DNA of 64,000 nt from Nonomuraea sp. PA05 (GCF_008086045.1 NZ_VSEY01000055.1:1-64000); one strand, 5' to 3'; positions 43,194 through 52,530 are shown, numbered from the stretch's first letter. Notes: a model not told the origin generated them from the sequence alone. Made by a program: numbers and translations.

Positions 43194-44682
43194 ACACCAC
43201 CTCCCGCCGCTTGCGGATCGCCGGAAGGACGGTGACCACGAGCGCCGCCGCGGCCAGCAGCAGGAGGGCCGCGGAGATGGGCCGGGTCAGGAAGACGGTC
43301 GCGTCCCCACGGGAGATGATCAGCGCCCGCCGCATGTTCTCCTCCAGCAACGGCCCGAGCACGAACCCCAGCAGCAGCGGCGCGGGCTCACACCCACACT
43401 TGATCAGCACGTACCCGAGAACACCGAAGAAGACGATCGCGTAGACGTCGAAGCCGTTGAACGACAGCGAGTACGTCCCGATGGCCGCGAACAAGATGAT
43501 CATCGGAAACAACACCTGGTACGGAATGTGCAACATCCGCACCCAGATCCCGATCAGCGGCAGGTTCAGCAGCACCAGCAGCACGTTCCCGATCCACATC
43601 GACGCGATCAGCCCCCAGAACAGCTCCGGCTCGTCGGTGAGGACGTTCGGTCCGGGGGTGATGCCGTGCACGATGAACGCGCCGACCATCAGCGCCATGA
43701 CGGGGTGGGCGGGCAGGCCAAGGGTGAGGAGCGGGATGAACGACGTCTGGGCGGCGGCGTTGTTGGCGGACTCGGGGCCTGCGACGCCTTCGATGGCGCC
43801 GTGCCCGAACTCGTGCCGCCGCTTCGACAGGCGCTTCTCGACGGCGTAGGAGGTGAACGAGGCGAGCACGTGCCCGCCGCCGGGCAGGACGCCGAGGGCT
43901 GCGCCGAGGCCGGTGCCGCGCAGGATGGGGCCGACGATCCTGCGCCGGTCCTCGGAGGTGGGCCAGAGGTTCTTGACGCGGCTGATGATCGCGGTGCGGG
44001 TCTGCTCGTTCTCCAGGTTGCGCAGGATCTCGGCCACGCCGAACATGCCGACGGCGACCGACACGAAGTCGATGCCGCCGTACAGCTCGCGCTGCTCGAA
44101 GACGAATCTGGGGGTGCCGGTGTAGATGTCCTGGCCGACGGTGCCGAACAGGACGCCGAGCGCGATCATGGCGAGAGCCTTGAGCGGGGTTCCGCGGGCC
44201 AGGGCGATGGACACGATCAGGCCGAGCAGCACGAGCGAGAAGTACTCGGCGGCGCCGAACTGCAGCGCGACCCTGGCCAGGGGCGGCGCGGCGACGGCCA
44301 GGGCGACGGTGGCGATCGTGCCGGCGATGAAGGAGCCGATCGCGGCGGTGGCGAGCGCGGCGCCTGCGCGGCCTTGGCGGGCCATCTCGTGGCCGTCGAG
44401 GGCGGTGACCGCCGCGGACGACTCCCCCGGCAGGTTGATCAGGATGGCGGTGGTGGAGCCGCCGTACTGGGCGCCGTAGTAGATGCCCGCCAGCATGATC
44501 AACGCCGTCACCGGCTCGAAGCTGAACGTGATCGGCAGCAGCATGGCGACCGTGGCCGTCGGCCCGATGCCGGGCAGCACCCCGACGGCCGTGCCGAGCA
44601 GCACGCCCACGAAGCAGTAGAGGACGTTCTGGACGAGGAGGGCGGTCGAGAAGCCCAGCGCGAGGTTGTCGAGAAGTTCCAT
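43177..44682 (-). CDS. tctA: Tripartite tricarboxylate transporter, large membrane subunit TctA
   Basis: This 501-residue, roughly 12-helix protein is the TctA permease (GVLPGIGPTATVAMLLPITF, ILINLPGESSAAVTALDGHEMARQGRAG). It takes up carboxylates such as citrate with TctB and the binding protein. It ends 17 bases inside the convergent aldo-keto reductase gene. It follows tctB by 23 bases. Confidence 0.93.
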   Translation of the reverse strand: MELLDNLALGFSTALLVQNVLYCFVGVLLGTAVGVLPGIGPTATVAMLLPITFSFEPVTALIMLAGIYYGAQYGGSTTAILINLPGESSAAVTALDGHEMARQGRAGAALATAAIGSFIAGTIATVALAVAAPPLARVALQFGAAEYFSLVLLGLIVSIALARGTPLKALAMIALGVLFGTVGQDIYTGTPRFVFEQRELYGGIDFVSVAVGMFGVAEILRNLENEQTRTAIISRVKNLWPTSEDRRRIVGPILRGTGLGAALGVLPGGGHVLASFTSYAVEKRLSKRRHEFGHGAIEGVAGPESANNAAAQTSFIPLLTLGLPAHPVMALMVGAFIVHGITPGPNVLTDEPELFWGLIASMWIGNVLLVLLNLPLIGIWVRMLHIPYQVLFPMIILFAAIGTYSLSFNGFDVYAIVFFGVLGYVLIKCGCEPAPLLLGFVLGPLLEENMRRALIISRGDATVFLTRPISAALLLLAAAALVVTVLPAIRKRREVVFTEDE

Positions 44683-44705
44683 GCCCTCTCAATCCGGGTG
44701 CGGCG

Positions 44706-45167
44706 TCAGAACCCCAGCCACGGGCCCACCAGGGGGATCCGTAGCTGGAGTCCGACGACGAAGATGAGCGTGCCGGCCACGGTGAGCCCGGCCGCGACGG
44801 CCAGCGCCGTGAGCGGGCGGACGCGGGAGCTGGCCAGCGTCGTGAGCAGGGCGGTCACCGCCGAGGCCGGGACGAACCCGAGGCCGCGTACGGTGAACCC
44901 GAAGAAGATCAGCGCGGCCACGATGACGGCGACCGCCCGCCACGGGACGGGCCCGAACGCGACCACCTCACCGGCGACGAGCCCCTTGACGACGATCGCC
45001 AGCCCCAGCGCGGCCACGATCAAGCCCATCAGCAGGGGGAAGGCCCCGGGGCCCATCCGCAGCGGGGTGCCCAGCTCGTAGCCGAGCGACCCCGCCGCGA
45101 ACGCGCCGCCGATCAGGACGAAGACGGCTCCGGCGAGGACGTCGGGGAAGGATCGGCGGTGCTTCAC
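44706..45167 (-). CDS. tctB: Tripartite tricarboxylate transporter, small membrane subunit TctB
   Basis: The 153-residue protein has four membrane helices with the typical GYELGTPLRMGPGAFPLLMGLIVAALG segment. GTG 45167 lies one base from the tctC stop, so translation is coupled. Confidence 0.9.
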   Translation of the reverse strand: MKHRRSFPDVLAGAVFVLIGGAFAAGSLGYELGTPLRMGPGAFPLLMGLIVAALGLAIVVKGLVAGEVVAFGPVPWRAVAVIVAALIFFGFTVRGLGFVPASAVTALLTTLASSRVRPLTALAVAAGLTVAGTLIFVVGLQLRIPLVGPWLGF

Positions 45168-45168
45168 C

Positions 45169-46206
45169 TCAGGAGGCCTTGACCCCGGCGTCGGCGATCA
45201 CCTTGCCCCAGGTGCCGATCTGTTCCTGGAGCTTGGCGGTGTGCGCCTCGGGGGTGGCGTCCTCGGCGGGGACGGGCGCGGTGCCCAGCTTGGCCATCTG
45301 GTCGATGACCTTCTGGTCGGCCAGCGCCGTCTTGAGCGCCTCGGTCAGCTTCGCCACGACGTCCGGCGGGGTGCCCTTGGGCACGTACAGGCCGTGCCAG
45401 ACGCTGACCTGGAGCTGCGGCAGCCCGGCCTCGGTGGTGGTGGGCAGGTCGGGCAGGCTCTTGACCCGCTCCGGCGTGGTGACCGCGTACGCCTTGACCT
45501 CGCCGGCGGTGATCTGGCCGCTGGTGTTGGTCGTCTGGTCGCACATGAAGTCGACCTGGCCGCCGACGAGGTCGGTCAGCGCGGGCCCGGTGCCCTCGTA
45601 CGGCACCTCCTGGAGCTTGACGCCGGCCGCGGTCTGGAACAGCAGGCCGCACAGGTGAGAGGCGGCGCCGATGCCGGCGTTGGCCAGGGTGACCTTGGCG
45701 GCGTTCGCCTTGACGTAGGTGACGAGCTCCTGGAGCGTCTTGGGCTGGAAGTCCTTGCGGGCGACGACGGTCATCGGCACCTCGGTGACGAGCCCGACCG
45801 TCAGGAAGTCCTCCAGCGGCTTGTAGCCGAGGTCCGCGTAGAGGGCGGGCGCGGTGGACATGCCGATGTGGTGCATGAGCACGGTGTAGCCGTCGGGGTC
45901 GGCCCGCGCGACCTCTCCCGCGCCGACGGTGCCGCCCGCGCCCTCGACGTTCTGGACGACGATCTTGCCGCCGAGCTTGGCGGCCATCGGCTCGGCGATC
46001 ATGCGGGTGACGGTGTCGGTCGGGCCGCCCGCGCTGAACGGCACGACGAACGTGATGTTCTTGTCCGGGTAGGCGGAGCCGCCGCCCGTGGCGCCTCCGG
46101 TGGCGGTGGTGCCGCCACCGTTGCCCGAGCAGGCGGCGACGAGCGACGCGGCGCCAATCGCGGCGATCATCCGGGCGGCGGCCCGGTACGTGCTGGTCGT
46201 TCTCAT
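45169..46206 (-). CDS. tctC: Tripartite tricarboxylate transporter binding protein TctC (lipoprotein)
   Basis: The 345-residue Bug-family receptor has a lipoprotein signal peptide (SLVAAC, Cys near residue 26) and the mature core YPDKNITFVVPFSAGGPTDTVTRMIAEPM. The Bug fold binds di- or tricarboxylates. It is the first gene of tctCBA, preceded by GAGGAGG, and is divergent from tctD. Confidence 0.93.
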   Translation of the reverse strand: MRTTSTYRAAARMIAAIGAASLVAACSGNGGGTTATGGATGGGSAYPDKNITFVVPFSAGGPTDTVTRMIAEPMAAKLGGKIVVQNVEGAGGTVGAGEVARADPDGYTVLMHHIGMSTAPALYADLGYKPLEDFLTVGLVTEVPMTVVARKDFQPKTLQELVTYVKANAAKVTLANAGIGAASHLCGLLFQTAAGVKLQEVPYEGTGPALTDLVGGQVDFMCDQTTNTSGQITAGEVKAYAVTTPERVKSLPDLPTTTEAGLPQLQVSVWHGLYVPKGTPPDVVAKLTEALKTALADQKVIDQMAKLGTAPVPAEDATPEAHTAKLQEQIGTWGKVIADAGVKAS

Positions 46207-46282
46207 AGGGCGACCTCCTCGTCAGCGCATGCCCGTGGTGAGTGCGCGCGGCCTCAGTCTCGGCCGGGAGGGACGCGGATGG

Positions 46283-46335
46283 TGTCAGAGAAATCCCAAG
46301 GAATGCGCTGGATGTCAGAAGAATCCCAAGAAGTG
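46283..46335. promoter_or_regulatory. Two direct repeats, likely TctD-binding sites
   Basis: Two 23-base units start at 46283 and 46313 (30-base spacing) and share TGTCAGA, ATCCCAAG and TG cores with 18 identical positions. They lie between tctC and tctD, with the tctD -10 box TACAAT at 46365-46370. Confidence 0.5.
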
Positions 46336-46378
46336 AAGGGCTAACACAAGCGCCGATCCCGCCGTACAATCCGCCGGT

Positions 46379-47062
46379 ATGCGGATCACCATCATCGAGG
46401 ATGACGACCGCGTGGCACGGGGTCTGGTGACCGTTCTGGTCCAGGCGGGCTTCGAGGTCCACCGCGTCGCCACCGCCGCGGAGGCGGTGCGCGCCGCCCC
46501 GTCCGATGTGGTCCTCGTCGATCTCGGCCTGCCCGACGGCGACGGCCTCGACGTGATCCGCAAGCTGCGCGACCGGCCGGAGACGGCCGTCATCGCCGTG
46601 ACGGCGCGCTCGGAGGAGCACGAGCGGGTACGCGGCCTGCGCGCCGGCGCCGACGACTACATCGTCAAGCCGTTCGGCATCCCCGAGCTGCTGGCCAGGA
46701 TCGACGCCGTGCTGCGGCGCACCCGCGTGGCCCGCTCGCTCAGCCATCCGGACGAGCCGCTCGTCCTCGGCCCGATGCGGATCGCCGTCGGCACCCGCGA
46801 GGTCACGGTCGAGAGCACGCCCGTGACGCTGACGCGCAAGGAGTTCGAGCTGCTCCTGCTGCTGGCCCGCCGCGCGCCGAACGTGGTCAGCCGCGACGTC
46901 ATCCTCGACCAGATCTGGGGCGCGACCTGGGAGTCCTCCAGCCGCACCCTCGACACGCACATCGCGGCGCTGCGCAACAAGCTCGGGCCGTCCGTGCCCA
47001 TCCGCACCATCCACGGGGTCGGCTATCGGCTCCAGGCCGGCCAGCCGGAGCTGATCGGCTGA
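46379..47062 (+). CDS. tctD: OmpR-family response regulator TctD
   Basis: This 227-residue regulator has the receiver D48 (VVLVDLGLPDGDGL) and a winged helix (LTRKEFELLLLLARR, SSRTLDTHIAALRNKL). The pairing with tctE and the position opposite tctCBA identify it as the TctD activator of the transporter. ATG 46379 is 8 nt after TACAAT (46365-46370), so it is probably leaderless. Confidence 0.9.
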   Translation: MRITIIEDDDRVARGLVTVLVQAGFEVHRVATAAEAVRAAPSDVVLVDLGLPDGDGLDVIRKLRDRPETAVIAVTARSEEHERVRGLRAGADDYIVKPFGIPELLARIDAVLRRTRVARSLSHPDEPLVLGPMRIAVGTREVTVESTPVTLTRKEFELLLLLARRAPNVVSRDVILDQIWGATWESSSRTLDTHIAALRNKLGPSVPIRTIHGVGYRLQAGQPELIG

Positions 47063-47068
47063 CGCGCC

Positions 47069-48475
47069 GTGCGCCGCCGCCTCCTCGTCGTCCTGGTGCC
47101 GCTCGCGGTGCTGCTCGTCACGGCGCTCGGGGTGCCGCACAGCGTCACCCTGGCCGAGCGGGAGATGCAGGAGACGTACGTGGACCGGCTGGGCGACGTC
47201 GGCAGGTTCGCCTCGCTGGCCGAGACCGCGCTGTCCACCGGCCGCACCGAGGCGCTCCAGCAGGAGCTGACCCGCTACCACGACCTGTACGGCATCCCCG
47301 CCGCGGTGATCGACACGTCCGGCACGGTGCTGCTCGGACCGGCCGCCGCCTACCAGGAGGCGGCCCGCGCCGAGCCTGCGCTGCCCAGGATCGTCACCGC
47401 CGCGCTGGCCGGAACCCGCTCCGAGCCGTCGGGCGAGTGGGTGCCGTGGGACGGCTCCGCGCTCGTGGTCGCCGAGCCCGTCGGCCGGGACAGCGAGGTC
47501 GTCGGCGCCGTCGTGACCATCTCCGACCTGTCGGAGACGCGCTCCCGCGTCCTGCTGCAATGGGCCCAGCTCGCCGCGCTCGGGCTGCTGCCGCTGATCG
47601 CGCTGGTCTCCGTCGCCTGGCCGGTGTCGGCGTGGGTGCTGCGCCCGGTGCGCGAGCTGGACGCGGCCAGCTCCCGCATCTCGCAGGGCGACCTGACGAT
47701 CCGGGCGGACGCCGAGGCGGGGCCGGTCGAGCTGCGGCGGCTCGCCGGGTCGTTCAACACGATGATGGACGCGGTGGAGAACGCCGTGCAGCGGCAGCGG
47801 GCCTTCGTCTCCGACGCCTCGCACCAGTTACGCAACCCGCTGACCAGCCTCCGGCTCGCCGTGGAGACGCTGGAGCCGCACCTGGACGGGGGCGGGCGGC
47901 AGGTGTACGAGGTGGCCGTGGACGAGGTGAAGGCCATGCAGCGGCTGCTGAACTCGCTGCAGGCCAGCGCGCGGATGGAGAGCATCAGGACGACCTCGCC
48001 GGTGGACCTGGACGCGGTGCTGGCCACCCGGGTGGATCGGTGGCGGGCGCTGACCGCGACGGCTGGGCAGACGCTGGCCGTGGAGGTGCCGCCCGGGTTG
48101 CGGGTGTTGGAGCCTACGGGCGGGCTGGGGAGCATCCTGGACGAGCTGGTCAGCAACGCCTTGCGGCTTTCGGAGGCGCGGACGGTGGAGGTGAGCGCCC
48201 GCGTCGCGGCCATCCACGTGGTGATCGCCGTCCGGGACGACGGGCAGGGGCTGGACGAGGCCGAGCGGGCGCAGGCGTTACGGCGGTTCTGGCGCTCACC
48301 ACGGCACCAGAACGTGCCGGGCACCGGGCTCGGCCTGGCGATCTGCGCCGACCTGGTCGGGGCGGCCGGGGGCGAGCTGCGGCTGGAGGAGGGGCTGCCC
48401 CGCCCGGACGGCTCAGGGCGCGGGTTCGCCGCCATGGTCGCGCTGCCCGTAGCCCCCCAGGACCCGGGCGATTAG
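47069..48475 (+). CDS. tctE: Sensor histidine kinase TctE
   Basis: The 468-residue kinase has two membrane helices (about 8-25 and 170-190) around an extracytoplasmic sensor domain, HAMP, the H box VSDASHQLRNPLTSLRLAVETL and the ATP domain (DELVSNALRLSEARTV, DDGQGLDEAERAQALRRFWR). It should sense the transported carboxylate and phosphorylate TctD. GTG 47069 lies 6 bases after tctD. It overlaps the convergent TAXI gene by 4 bases. Confidence 0.9.
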   Translation: MRRRLLVVLVPLAVLLVTALGVPHSVTLAEREMQETYVDRLGDVGRFASLAETALSTGRTEALQQELTRYHDLYGIPAAVIDTSGTVLLGPAAAYQEAARAEPALPRIVTAALAGTRSEPSGEWVPWDGSALVVAEPVGRDSEVVGAVVTISDLSETRSRVLLQWAQLAALGLLPLIALVSVAWPVSAWVLRPVRELDAASSRISQGDLTIRADAEAGPVELRRLAGSFNTMMDAVENAVQRQRAFVSDASHQLRNPLTSLRLAVETLEPHLDGGGRQVYEVAVDEVKAMQRLLNSLQASARMESIRTTSPVDLDAVLATRVDRWRALTATAGQTLAVEVPPGLRVLEPTGGLGSILDELVSNALRLSEARTVEVSARVAAIHVVIAVRDDGQGLDEAERAQALRRFWRSPRHQNVPGTGLGLAICADLVGAAGGELRLEEGLPRPDGSGRGFAAMVALPVAPQDPGD

Positions 48476-49434
48476 CGTTTGCGGGTGCGGAACCAGGCCG
48501 CCGCGCCGGGGTGCAGCGGGATCGACGAGGTGGCGATGCCCGTCCGCACGTTGATCTGCCACGCCTCGGGCACCGCGTCGGGCACGGCCACGGTGTCGTC
48601 GCGGCTGCCCGAGGTGATCGTGCCGGTGTGCGTGAAGATCGTGTCGGTGATGGCGTACACCAGGTCGTCGGGCAGATCGTTGCGGGCGAGCAGCACGTTC
48701 GGCACCGCGACCGTGCGGGTGGCCGGAACCCCGGCGTAGGCCGTCGCGGGGATCGTGGCGGGCGCGTAGGGGCCGGGGAAGGCCGTGAAGAGCGCGTCCG
48801 CCTGCTCGTCCAGCGGGATCAGCCGGACGGGGTGCCGCTGCGCCAGGTCGGTGATGGCGGGGGTCGGGACGCCGGTCAGGGAGAACATCGCGTCGATCGC
48901 GCCGTCGCGCAGGGCCGCCGCCGACTCGGCCTGGCTGAGGTAGCGGATCGTGGCCTTGACCCGGCCGAGCTCCAGGATCCGCAGCGAGGTGAACTCGGTG
49001 CCCGAGTCGTGGGCGCCGAGGGAGACGCGCCTGCCCTTCAGGTCGCGGAAGCCGTCGATCGCCGAACCGGCCATGACCACGAGGTGCAGGTGGCTGTCGT
49101 ACAGGCGGCAGACCGCCGACAGGCCGTCCGGCGCGCTGCCGTCCGTCGTGATCAGCGCGTCCAGGCTGGTCAGCCCGAGGTGAGCCGCGCCCGCCCGCAA
49201 CATCCTGATGTTGTCGGTGGACGCGCCGCTCGGGACGGTGGTCACCGTGGCGCCCGGCACCTGCTGGGAGATGTGCTCGGCCAGCGAGCCGCCGATGCGC
49301 CGGTACACCGCGCCCGCCGGCCCGGTGGCCAGCCTTAACCGGACGGGATCGATCTCGGGCCGCCGTGAGCAGCCGGCGAGCAGCCCGCCCGCGGCCAGGA
49401 GGAGCGCCCGGCGGCTGAGGTGGGGCACGGCCAT
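48472..49434 (-). CDS. TAXI-family solute-binding lipoprotein
   Basis: The 320-residue protein has a lipoprotein signal peptide (LLAGC) and the TAXI core (LRLATGPAGAVYRRIGGSLAEHISQQVPGATVTTVPSGAS), the class that works with TRAP transporters for glutamate or aromatic acids. No TRAP permease lies in the window. ATG 49434 has TATCAT 6 nt upstream (49446-49441). It ends in the tctE gene, and an accessory sensing role for the TctDE system is possible. Confidence 0.88.
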   Translation of the reverse strand: MAVPHLSRRALLLAAGGLLAGCSRRPEIDPVRLRLATGPAGAVYRRIGGSLAEHISQQVPGATVTTVPSGASTDNIRMLRAGAAHLGLTSLDALITTDGSAPDGLSAVCRLYDSHLHLVVMAGSAIDGFRDLKGRRVSLGAHDSGTEFTSLRILELGRVKATIRYLSQAESAAALRDGAIDAMFSLTGVPTPAITDLAQRHPVRLIPLDEQADALFTAFPGPYAPATIPATAYAGVPATRTVAVPNVLLARNDLPDDLVYAITDTIFTHTGTITSGSRDDTVAVPDAVPEAWQINVRTGIATSSIPLHPGAAAWFRTRKR

Positions 49435-49452
49435 GCCGAGATGATACGGATC

Positions 49453-49869
49453 TCAGGGCCCTTCTACGATGCTCCACAACATGCTGTGGAAGCGGGCGTG
49501 CTCGTCGGCGGGGATGGCGGACAGGCGTGCGCTGATGGCCGCGTCGCGGGCGACGGCGACCTGGTTCTTCACCTCGACGCCCTTCGGGGTGGCCGCCGGG
49601 ATGCGGACGCGGCGGTCGCGTTCCGAGACGTTGCGGACGATCAGGCCGTCCCGCTCCAGGCGGTCGATGATGGCCACCAGCGTCGTCTTGTCGATGTCGA
49701 GCTCGCGGGCGATCTCCAATTGGGTGCGCTGCGAGCCGTCGCTGACCAGGGCGAGGACGAGCCAGTCACGCAGGTCGGCGAGGCCGGCCGCGCGGGACAC
49801 CTCGTTGAAGGCCCCTTTGAGCGCCTCGGCGGCGCGGTGGGCCAGCCAGGTCAGATCCTCTTCAGGCAT
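49453..49869 (-). CDS. MarR-family transcriptional regulator
   Basis: The 138-residue regulator has the MarR winged helix (TQLEIARELDIDKTTLVAIIDRLERDGLIVRNVSERDRRVRI). ATG 49869 is fixed by a TAGTAT box 7 nt upstream (49882-49877). It is divergent from a SnoaL-like gene with 66 bases between and probably regulates that gene and itself. Confidence 0.9.
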   Translation of the reverse strand: MPEEDLTWLAHRAAEALKGAFNEVSRAAGLADLRDWLVLALVSDGSQRTQLEIARELDIDKTTLVAIIDRLERDGLIVRNVSERDRRVRIPAATPKGVEVKNQVAVARDAAISARLSAIPADEHARFHSMLWSIVEGP

Positions 49870-49899
49870 GAGACCGATACTATCCCACCCCATATCGTC

Positions 49900-49928
49900 T
49901 TGCTTCGGATAATCCTTCGTCGTATGGT
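49900..49928 (+). promoter_or_regulatory. Leaderless promoter of the SnoaL-like gene
   Basis: TTGCTT (49900-49905) and TATGGT (49923-49928) are separated by 17 bases and ATG 49936 is 7 nt downstream. This decides between three closely spaced ATGs (49924, 49936, 49942), of which the first overlaps the -10 box. The imperfect inverted repeat around 49893-49926 probably binds MarR. Confidence 0.55.
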
Positions 49929-49935
49929 TGGCGAA

Positions 49936-50442
49936 ATGCAGATGACCCTCGAAGCCCGCGTCCGCCGCCTCGAAGACCGCGTCCAGATCGTCGAACAGGT
50001 CACCAGGTACGCGACCAGCGTCGACCGCCGCGACTGGGAGTCTTTCGCGGCCTGCTTCACCGACCCCGTCTTCGTCGACTACTCGGAGCTGGGCAGCCGG
50101 ACAGGCAGTTTCCCCAGGCAGGAGGTCGTCCGAGGGGTCCGTGAGACGCTCGACGGCTTCACCGCCACCCAGCACCTCAGCCCCAACCACGTCGTCGAGT
50201 TCGACGACGACGATCCCGACCGGGCGGTCTGCCACTCGTACATGTACGCGCAGCACCTCCTCGAAGGCGCCGAGGGCGGCGACTTCTATCTGCTGCGCGG
50301 CTCGTACACCAACCACCTGGTGCGCACGCCGGACGGCTGGCGCATCGAGCGCCTCGTCCAGCACGTCGCCTGGTCCGACGGCAACGCAGGCGCGGTCGCG
50401 CAGGCCGCCGCCCGGAACGGGGCGGCGGCAGCGCGAGCCTAA
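49936..50442 (+). CDS. SnoaL/NTF2-like protein
   Basis: The 168-residue protein has a SnoaL-like cone fold (EARVRRLEDRVQIVEQVTRYATSVDRRDW, FDDDDPDRAVCHSYMYAQHL, GSYTNHLVRTPDGWRIERLVQHVAWSDG). Related proteins are steroid isomerase-like, cyclases or dehydratases; the substrate is unknown. It ends in an overlap with the convergent WrbA-like gene. Confidence 0.85.
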   Translation: MQMTLEARVRRLEDRVQIVEQVTRYATSVDRRDWESFAACFTDPVFVDYSELGSRTGSFPRQEVVRGVRETLDGFTATQHLSPNHVVEFDDDDPDRAVCHSYMYAQHLLEGAEGGDFYLLRGSYTNHLVRTPDGWRIERLVQHVAWSDGNAGAVAQAAARNGAAAARA

Positions 50443-51047
50443 GCCGCGCGACCGGCCTTGAACGAGGCGGCCGTCTCGGCCACGCGGCGCCCCTGGTGGC
50501 GGGCCGCTTGCAGGATCACCTCACTGGGCGGCCCGTCACCGGCCACGTGGGAGGTGCCGTACGGGTTGCCCGACTGGAACTGGATCGGGTCGGTGTAACC
50601 GGGCGGCACGATGATGCCACCCCAGTGATAGAACGTGTTCGAAAGCGCCAGGATGGTCGACTCCTGCCCGCCGTGCGCGGTGTTCGACGCCGTGAACGCC
50701 GAGTACACCTTGTCCGCCAGCTTGCCCTGGAACCACAGCGGGCCGGTGCTCTCCATGAACACCCGCAGCGGGCTCGCCGGGTTCCCGAAGCGGGTGGGCG
50801 TGCCGAACAGCACCGCGTCGGCCCACGACAGGTCGTCGAGACCGGCCTCGGGCACGTCGGCGGTGTCCCGCACGTGCTGGGCCCACTCCGGCCTGGAGCC
50901 GATCACCTCCGGCGGGGCGGGCTCGGCGACCTTGCGCAGCCGCACGTCCGCACCGGCCTTCTCCGCGCCCTCGGCGGCGGCCAGCGCCAGCGCGTGCACG
51001 GTGCCCGTGGCACTGTAGTAAATGATCGCAACGTTGACGGGTTCCAT
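50439..51047 (-). CDS. wrbA: WrbA-type NAD(P)H:quinone oxidoreductase
   Basis: This 202-residue flavodoxin-fold enzyme has the FMN-phosphate loop IIYYSATGTVHALA, the GTPTRFGNPASPLRVFMES loop and HGGQESTILAL. It reduces quinones in a two-electron step and protects against oxidative stress. ATG 51047 is preceded by AAGGGA. It is divergent from the sigma-factor gene by 136 bases. Confidence 0.9.
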   Translation of the reverse strand: MEPVNVAIIYYSATGTVHALALAAAEGAEKAGADVRLRKVAEPAPPEVIGSRPEWAQHVRDTADVPEAGLDDLSWADAVLFGTPTRFGNPASPLRVFMESTGPLWFQGKLADKVYSAFTASNTAHGGQESTILALSNTFYHWGGIIVPPGYTDPIQFQSGNPYGTSHVAGDGPPSEVILQAARHQGRRVAETAASFKAGRAA

Positions 51048-51183
51048 GGTCAGGTCCCTTCTCGGGTTCGGTTCGCCGGTACGACGAAACGGCCGCGCAC
51101 AATGTGAGGTGGCGGCCTCACAGTGCGGGCCGCTGTCTCGTCGGATGGGGTGAGGCCGCGACGAACGAAGGAGTCAGCGACAG

Positions 51184-52077
51184 ATGGGCACCCAACCCGA
51201 CCCGGGACTGAGCGCGATCATGAGCGAGCGGCGGCACCTGCTCAACCTCGCCTACCGGCTGCTCGGCTCGCTGGCCGACGCCGAGGACGTGGTGCAGGAG
51301 ACGTACGCCCGCTGGTACGCCATGTCCAGGCCGGAGCAGGACGCCATCGACTCGCCCGCCGCCTGGCTGACGAAGGTCGCCGGCCGCGTCTGCCTCGACC
51401 TGCTGCGCTCGGCCCGCGCCCGGCGCGAGCGCTACGTGGGCGAGTGGATCCCCGAGCCGCTGCCCGAGCGTCCGCAGCCGGCGACCGACGACCCGGCCGA
51501 CCGGGTCACCCTCGACGAGTCGGTCAACATGGCCTTCCTCGTGGTGCTGGAGTCGATGACGCCGGCCGAGCGGGTGGCGTTCATCCTGCACGACGTGTTC
51601 CGCTACCCGTTCGCCGAGGTGGCCGAGATCGTCGGCCGCACCCCGGCGGCCTGCCGCCAGCTCGCCACCTCGGCCCGCCGCCGCATCCGCGACTCCCGCG
51701 TGCCCCCGGCGCCCGCCGCCCAGCAGGCCGGCGTGGTCAGGGCCTTCAAGCGGGCATGGGAGGGCAAGGACATCAACGCCCTGATCGCCATCCTCGACCC
51801 CGAGGCCACCGCGACCGGCGACGGCGGCGGCCTGGTCACGGCCGTGCTGCGCCCCGTCACGGGCGCCGAGCCGATCGCGCGGTTCTTCGCCGACCGCATG
51901 GACGCCCGGTCCGGCATGCGGCTCGTGGAGCGCACCGTCAACGGCCAGCCGGGGCTGGTCGCCGAACTGGACGGCGTCACCGTGTCGGTGCTCGCGTTCG
52001 ACATCGCCGACGGGCGGATCAAGCACATCTGGGCGGTGCTCAACCCGGAGAAGCTCCGCCCGTGGACTACGGGGTGA
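51184..52077 (+). CDS. ECF sigma factor, SigJ-like with C-terminal SnoaL domain
   Basis: The 297-residue protein has sigma-2 (residues about 14-80; LNLAYRLLGSLADAEDVVQETYARW), sigma-4 (about 110-170; MTPAERVAFILHDVFRYPFAEVAEIVGRTPAACRQLATSARRRI) and a C-terminal NTF2/SnoaL-like domain (about 180-297) that is typical of SigJ/ECF41-type factors and regulates activity without an anti-sigma factor. ATG 51184 lies 11 bases after AGGAG. Its target may be the nearby wrbA. Confidence 0.91.
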   Translation: MGTQPDPGLSAIMSERRHLLNLAYRLLGSLADAEDVVQETYARWYAMSRPEQDAIDSPAAWLTKVAGRVCLDLLRSARARRERYVGEWIPEPLPERPQPATDDPADRVTLDESVNMAFLVVLESMTPAERVAFILHDVFRYPFAEVAEIVGRTPAACRQLATSARRRIRDSRVPPAPAAQQAGVVRAFKRAWEGKDINALIAILDPEATATGDGGGLVTAVLRPVTGAEPIARFFADRMDARSGMRLVERTVNGQPGLVAELDGVTVSVLAFDIADGRIKHIWAVLNPEKLRPWTTG

Positions 52078-52510
52078 CGGCGCGCACCATGAAGACGTCC
52101 ACCGGGTCCTCGGCCTCGACGGTGAACCCGTGCCGCTCGTAAAGGCGCCGGGCCACGCTGCCCTGCAGCACGTTCAGCCTGACCACGGCCCTCTCGCGGT
52201 CGCAGCGCTCCAGCAGCCTGCTCAGCACGGCGGATCCGATGCCCCTGCCGTGCAGCCGCGGGTCCAGGAAGAAGTGCTCCAGCCAGTACTCGCTCTCGGC
52301 CGGGCGCAGCGCGACGCAGCCGGCGAAGTCACCGGCCACCTCGATCATCCAGGCGTGGGCGGGCTCGAAGGACTCCCTGAAGCGCTGCCGGACGCGGTGC
52401 TCGTCGTAGCGGCCGAGCCGTTCCAGGTCGGGCCTCATCACCACGGCGCGCAGCTCCGCCACCGTCTCGACGTCTGCCCACGAAGCAGGACGAAGCTCCC
52501 AATCTCGCAC
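52067..52510 (-). CDS. GNAT-family N-acetyltransferase
   Basis: The 147-residue acetyltransferase has the acetyl-CoA loop RLHGRGIGSAVLSRLLE and the ending NVLQGSVARRLYERHGFTVEAEDPVDVFMVR. The frame stays open upstream, but GTG 52510 is chosen because a TAACAT box lies exactly 7 nt before it (52523-52518). It overlaps the end of the convergent sigma-factor gene by 11 bases. Confidence 0.88.
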   Translation of the reverse strand: MRDWELRPASWADVETVAELRAVVMRPDLERLGRYDEHRVRQRFRESFEPAHAWMIEVAGDFAGCVALRPAESEYWLEHFFLDPRLHGRGIGSAVLSRLLERCDRERAVVRLNVLQGSVARRLYERHGFTVEAEDPVDVFMVRAVTP

Positions 52511-52530
52511 GATCGCGATGTTATCCGGAC

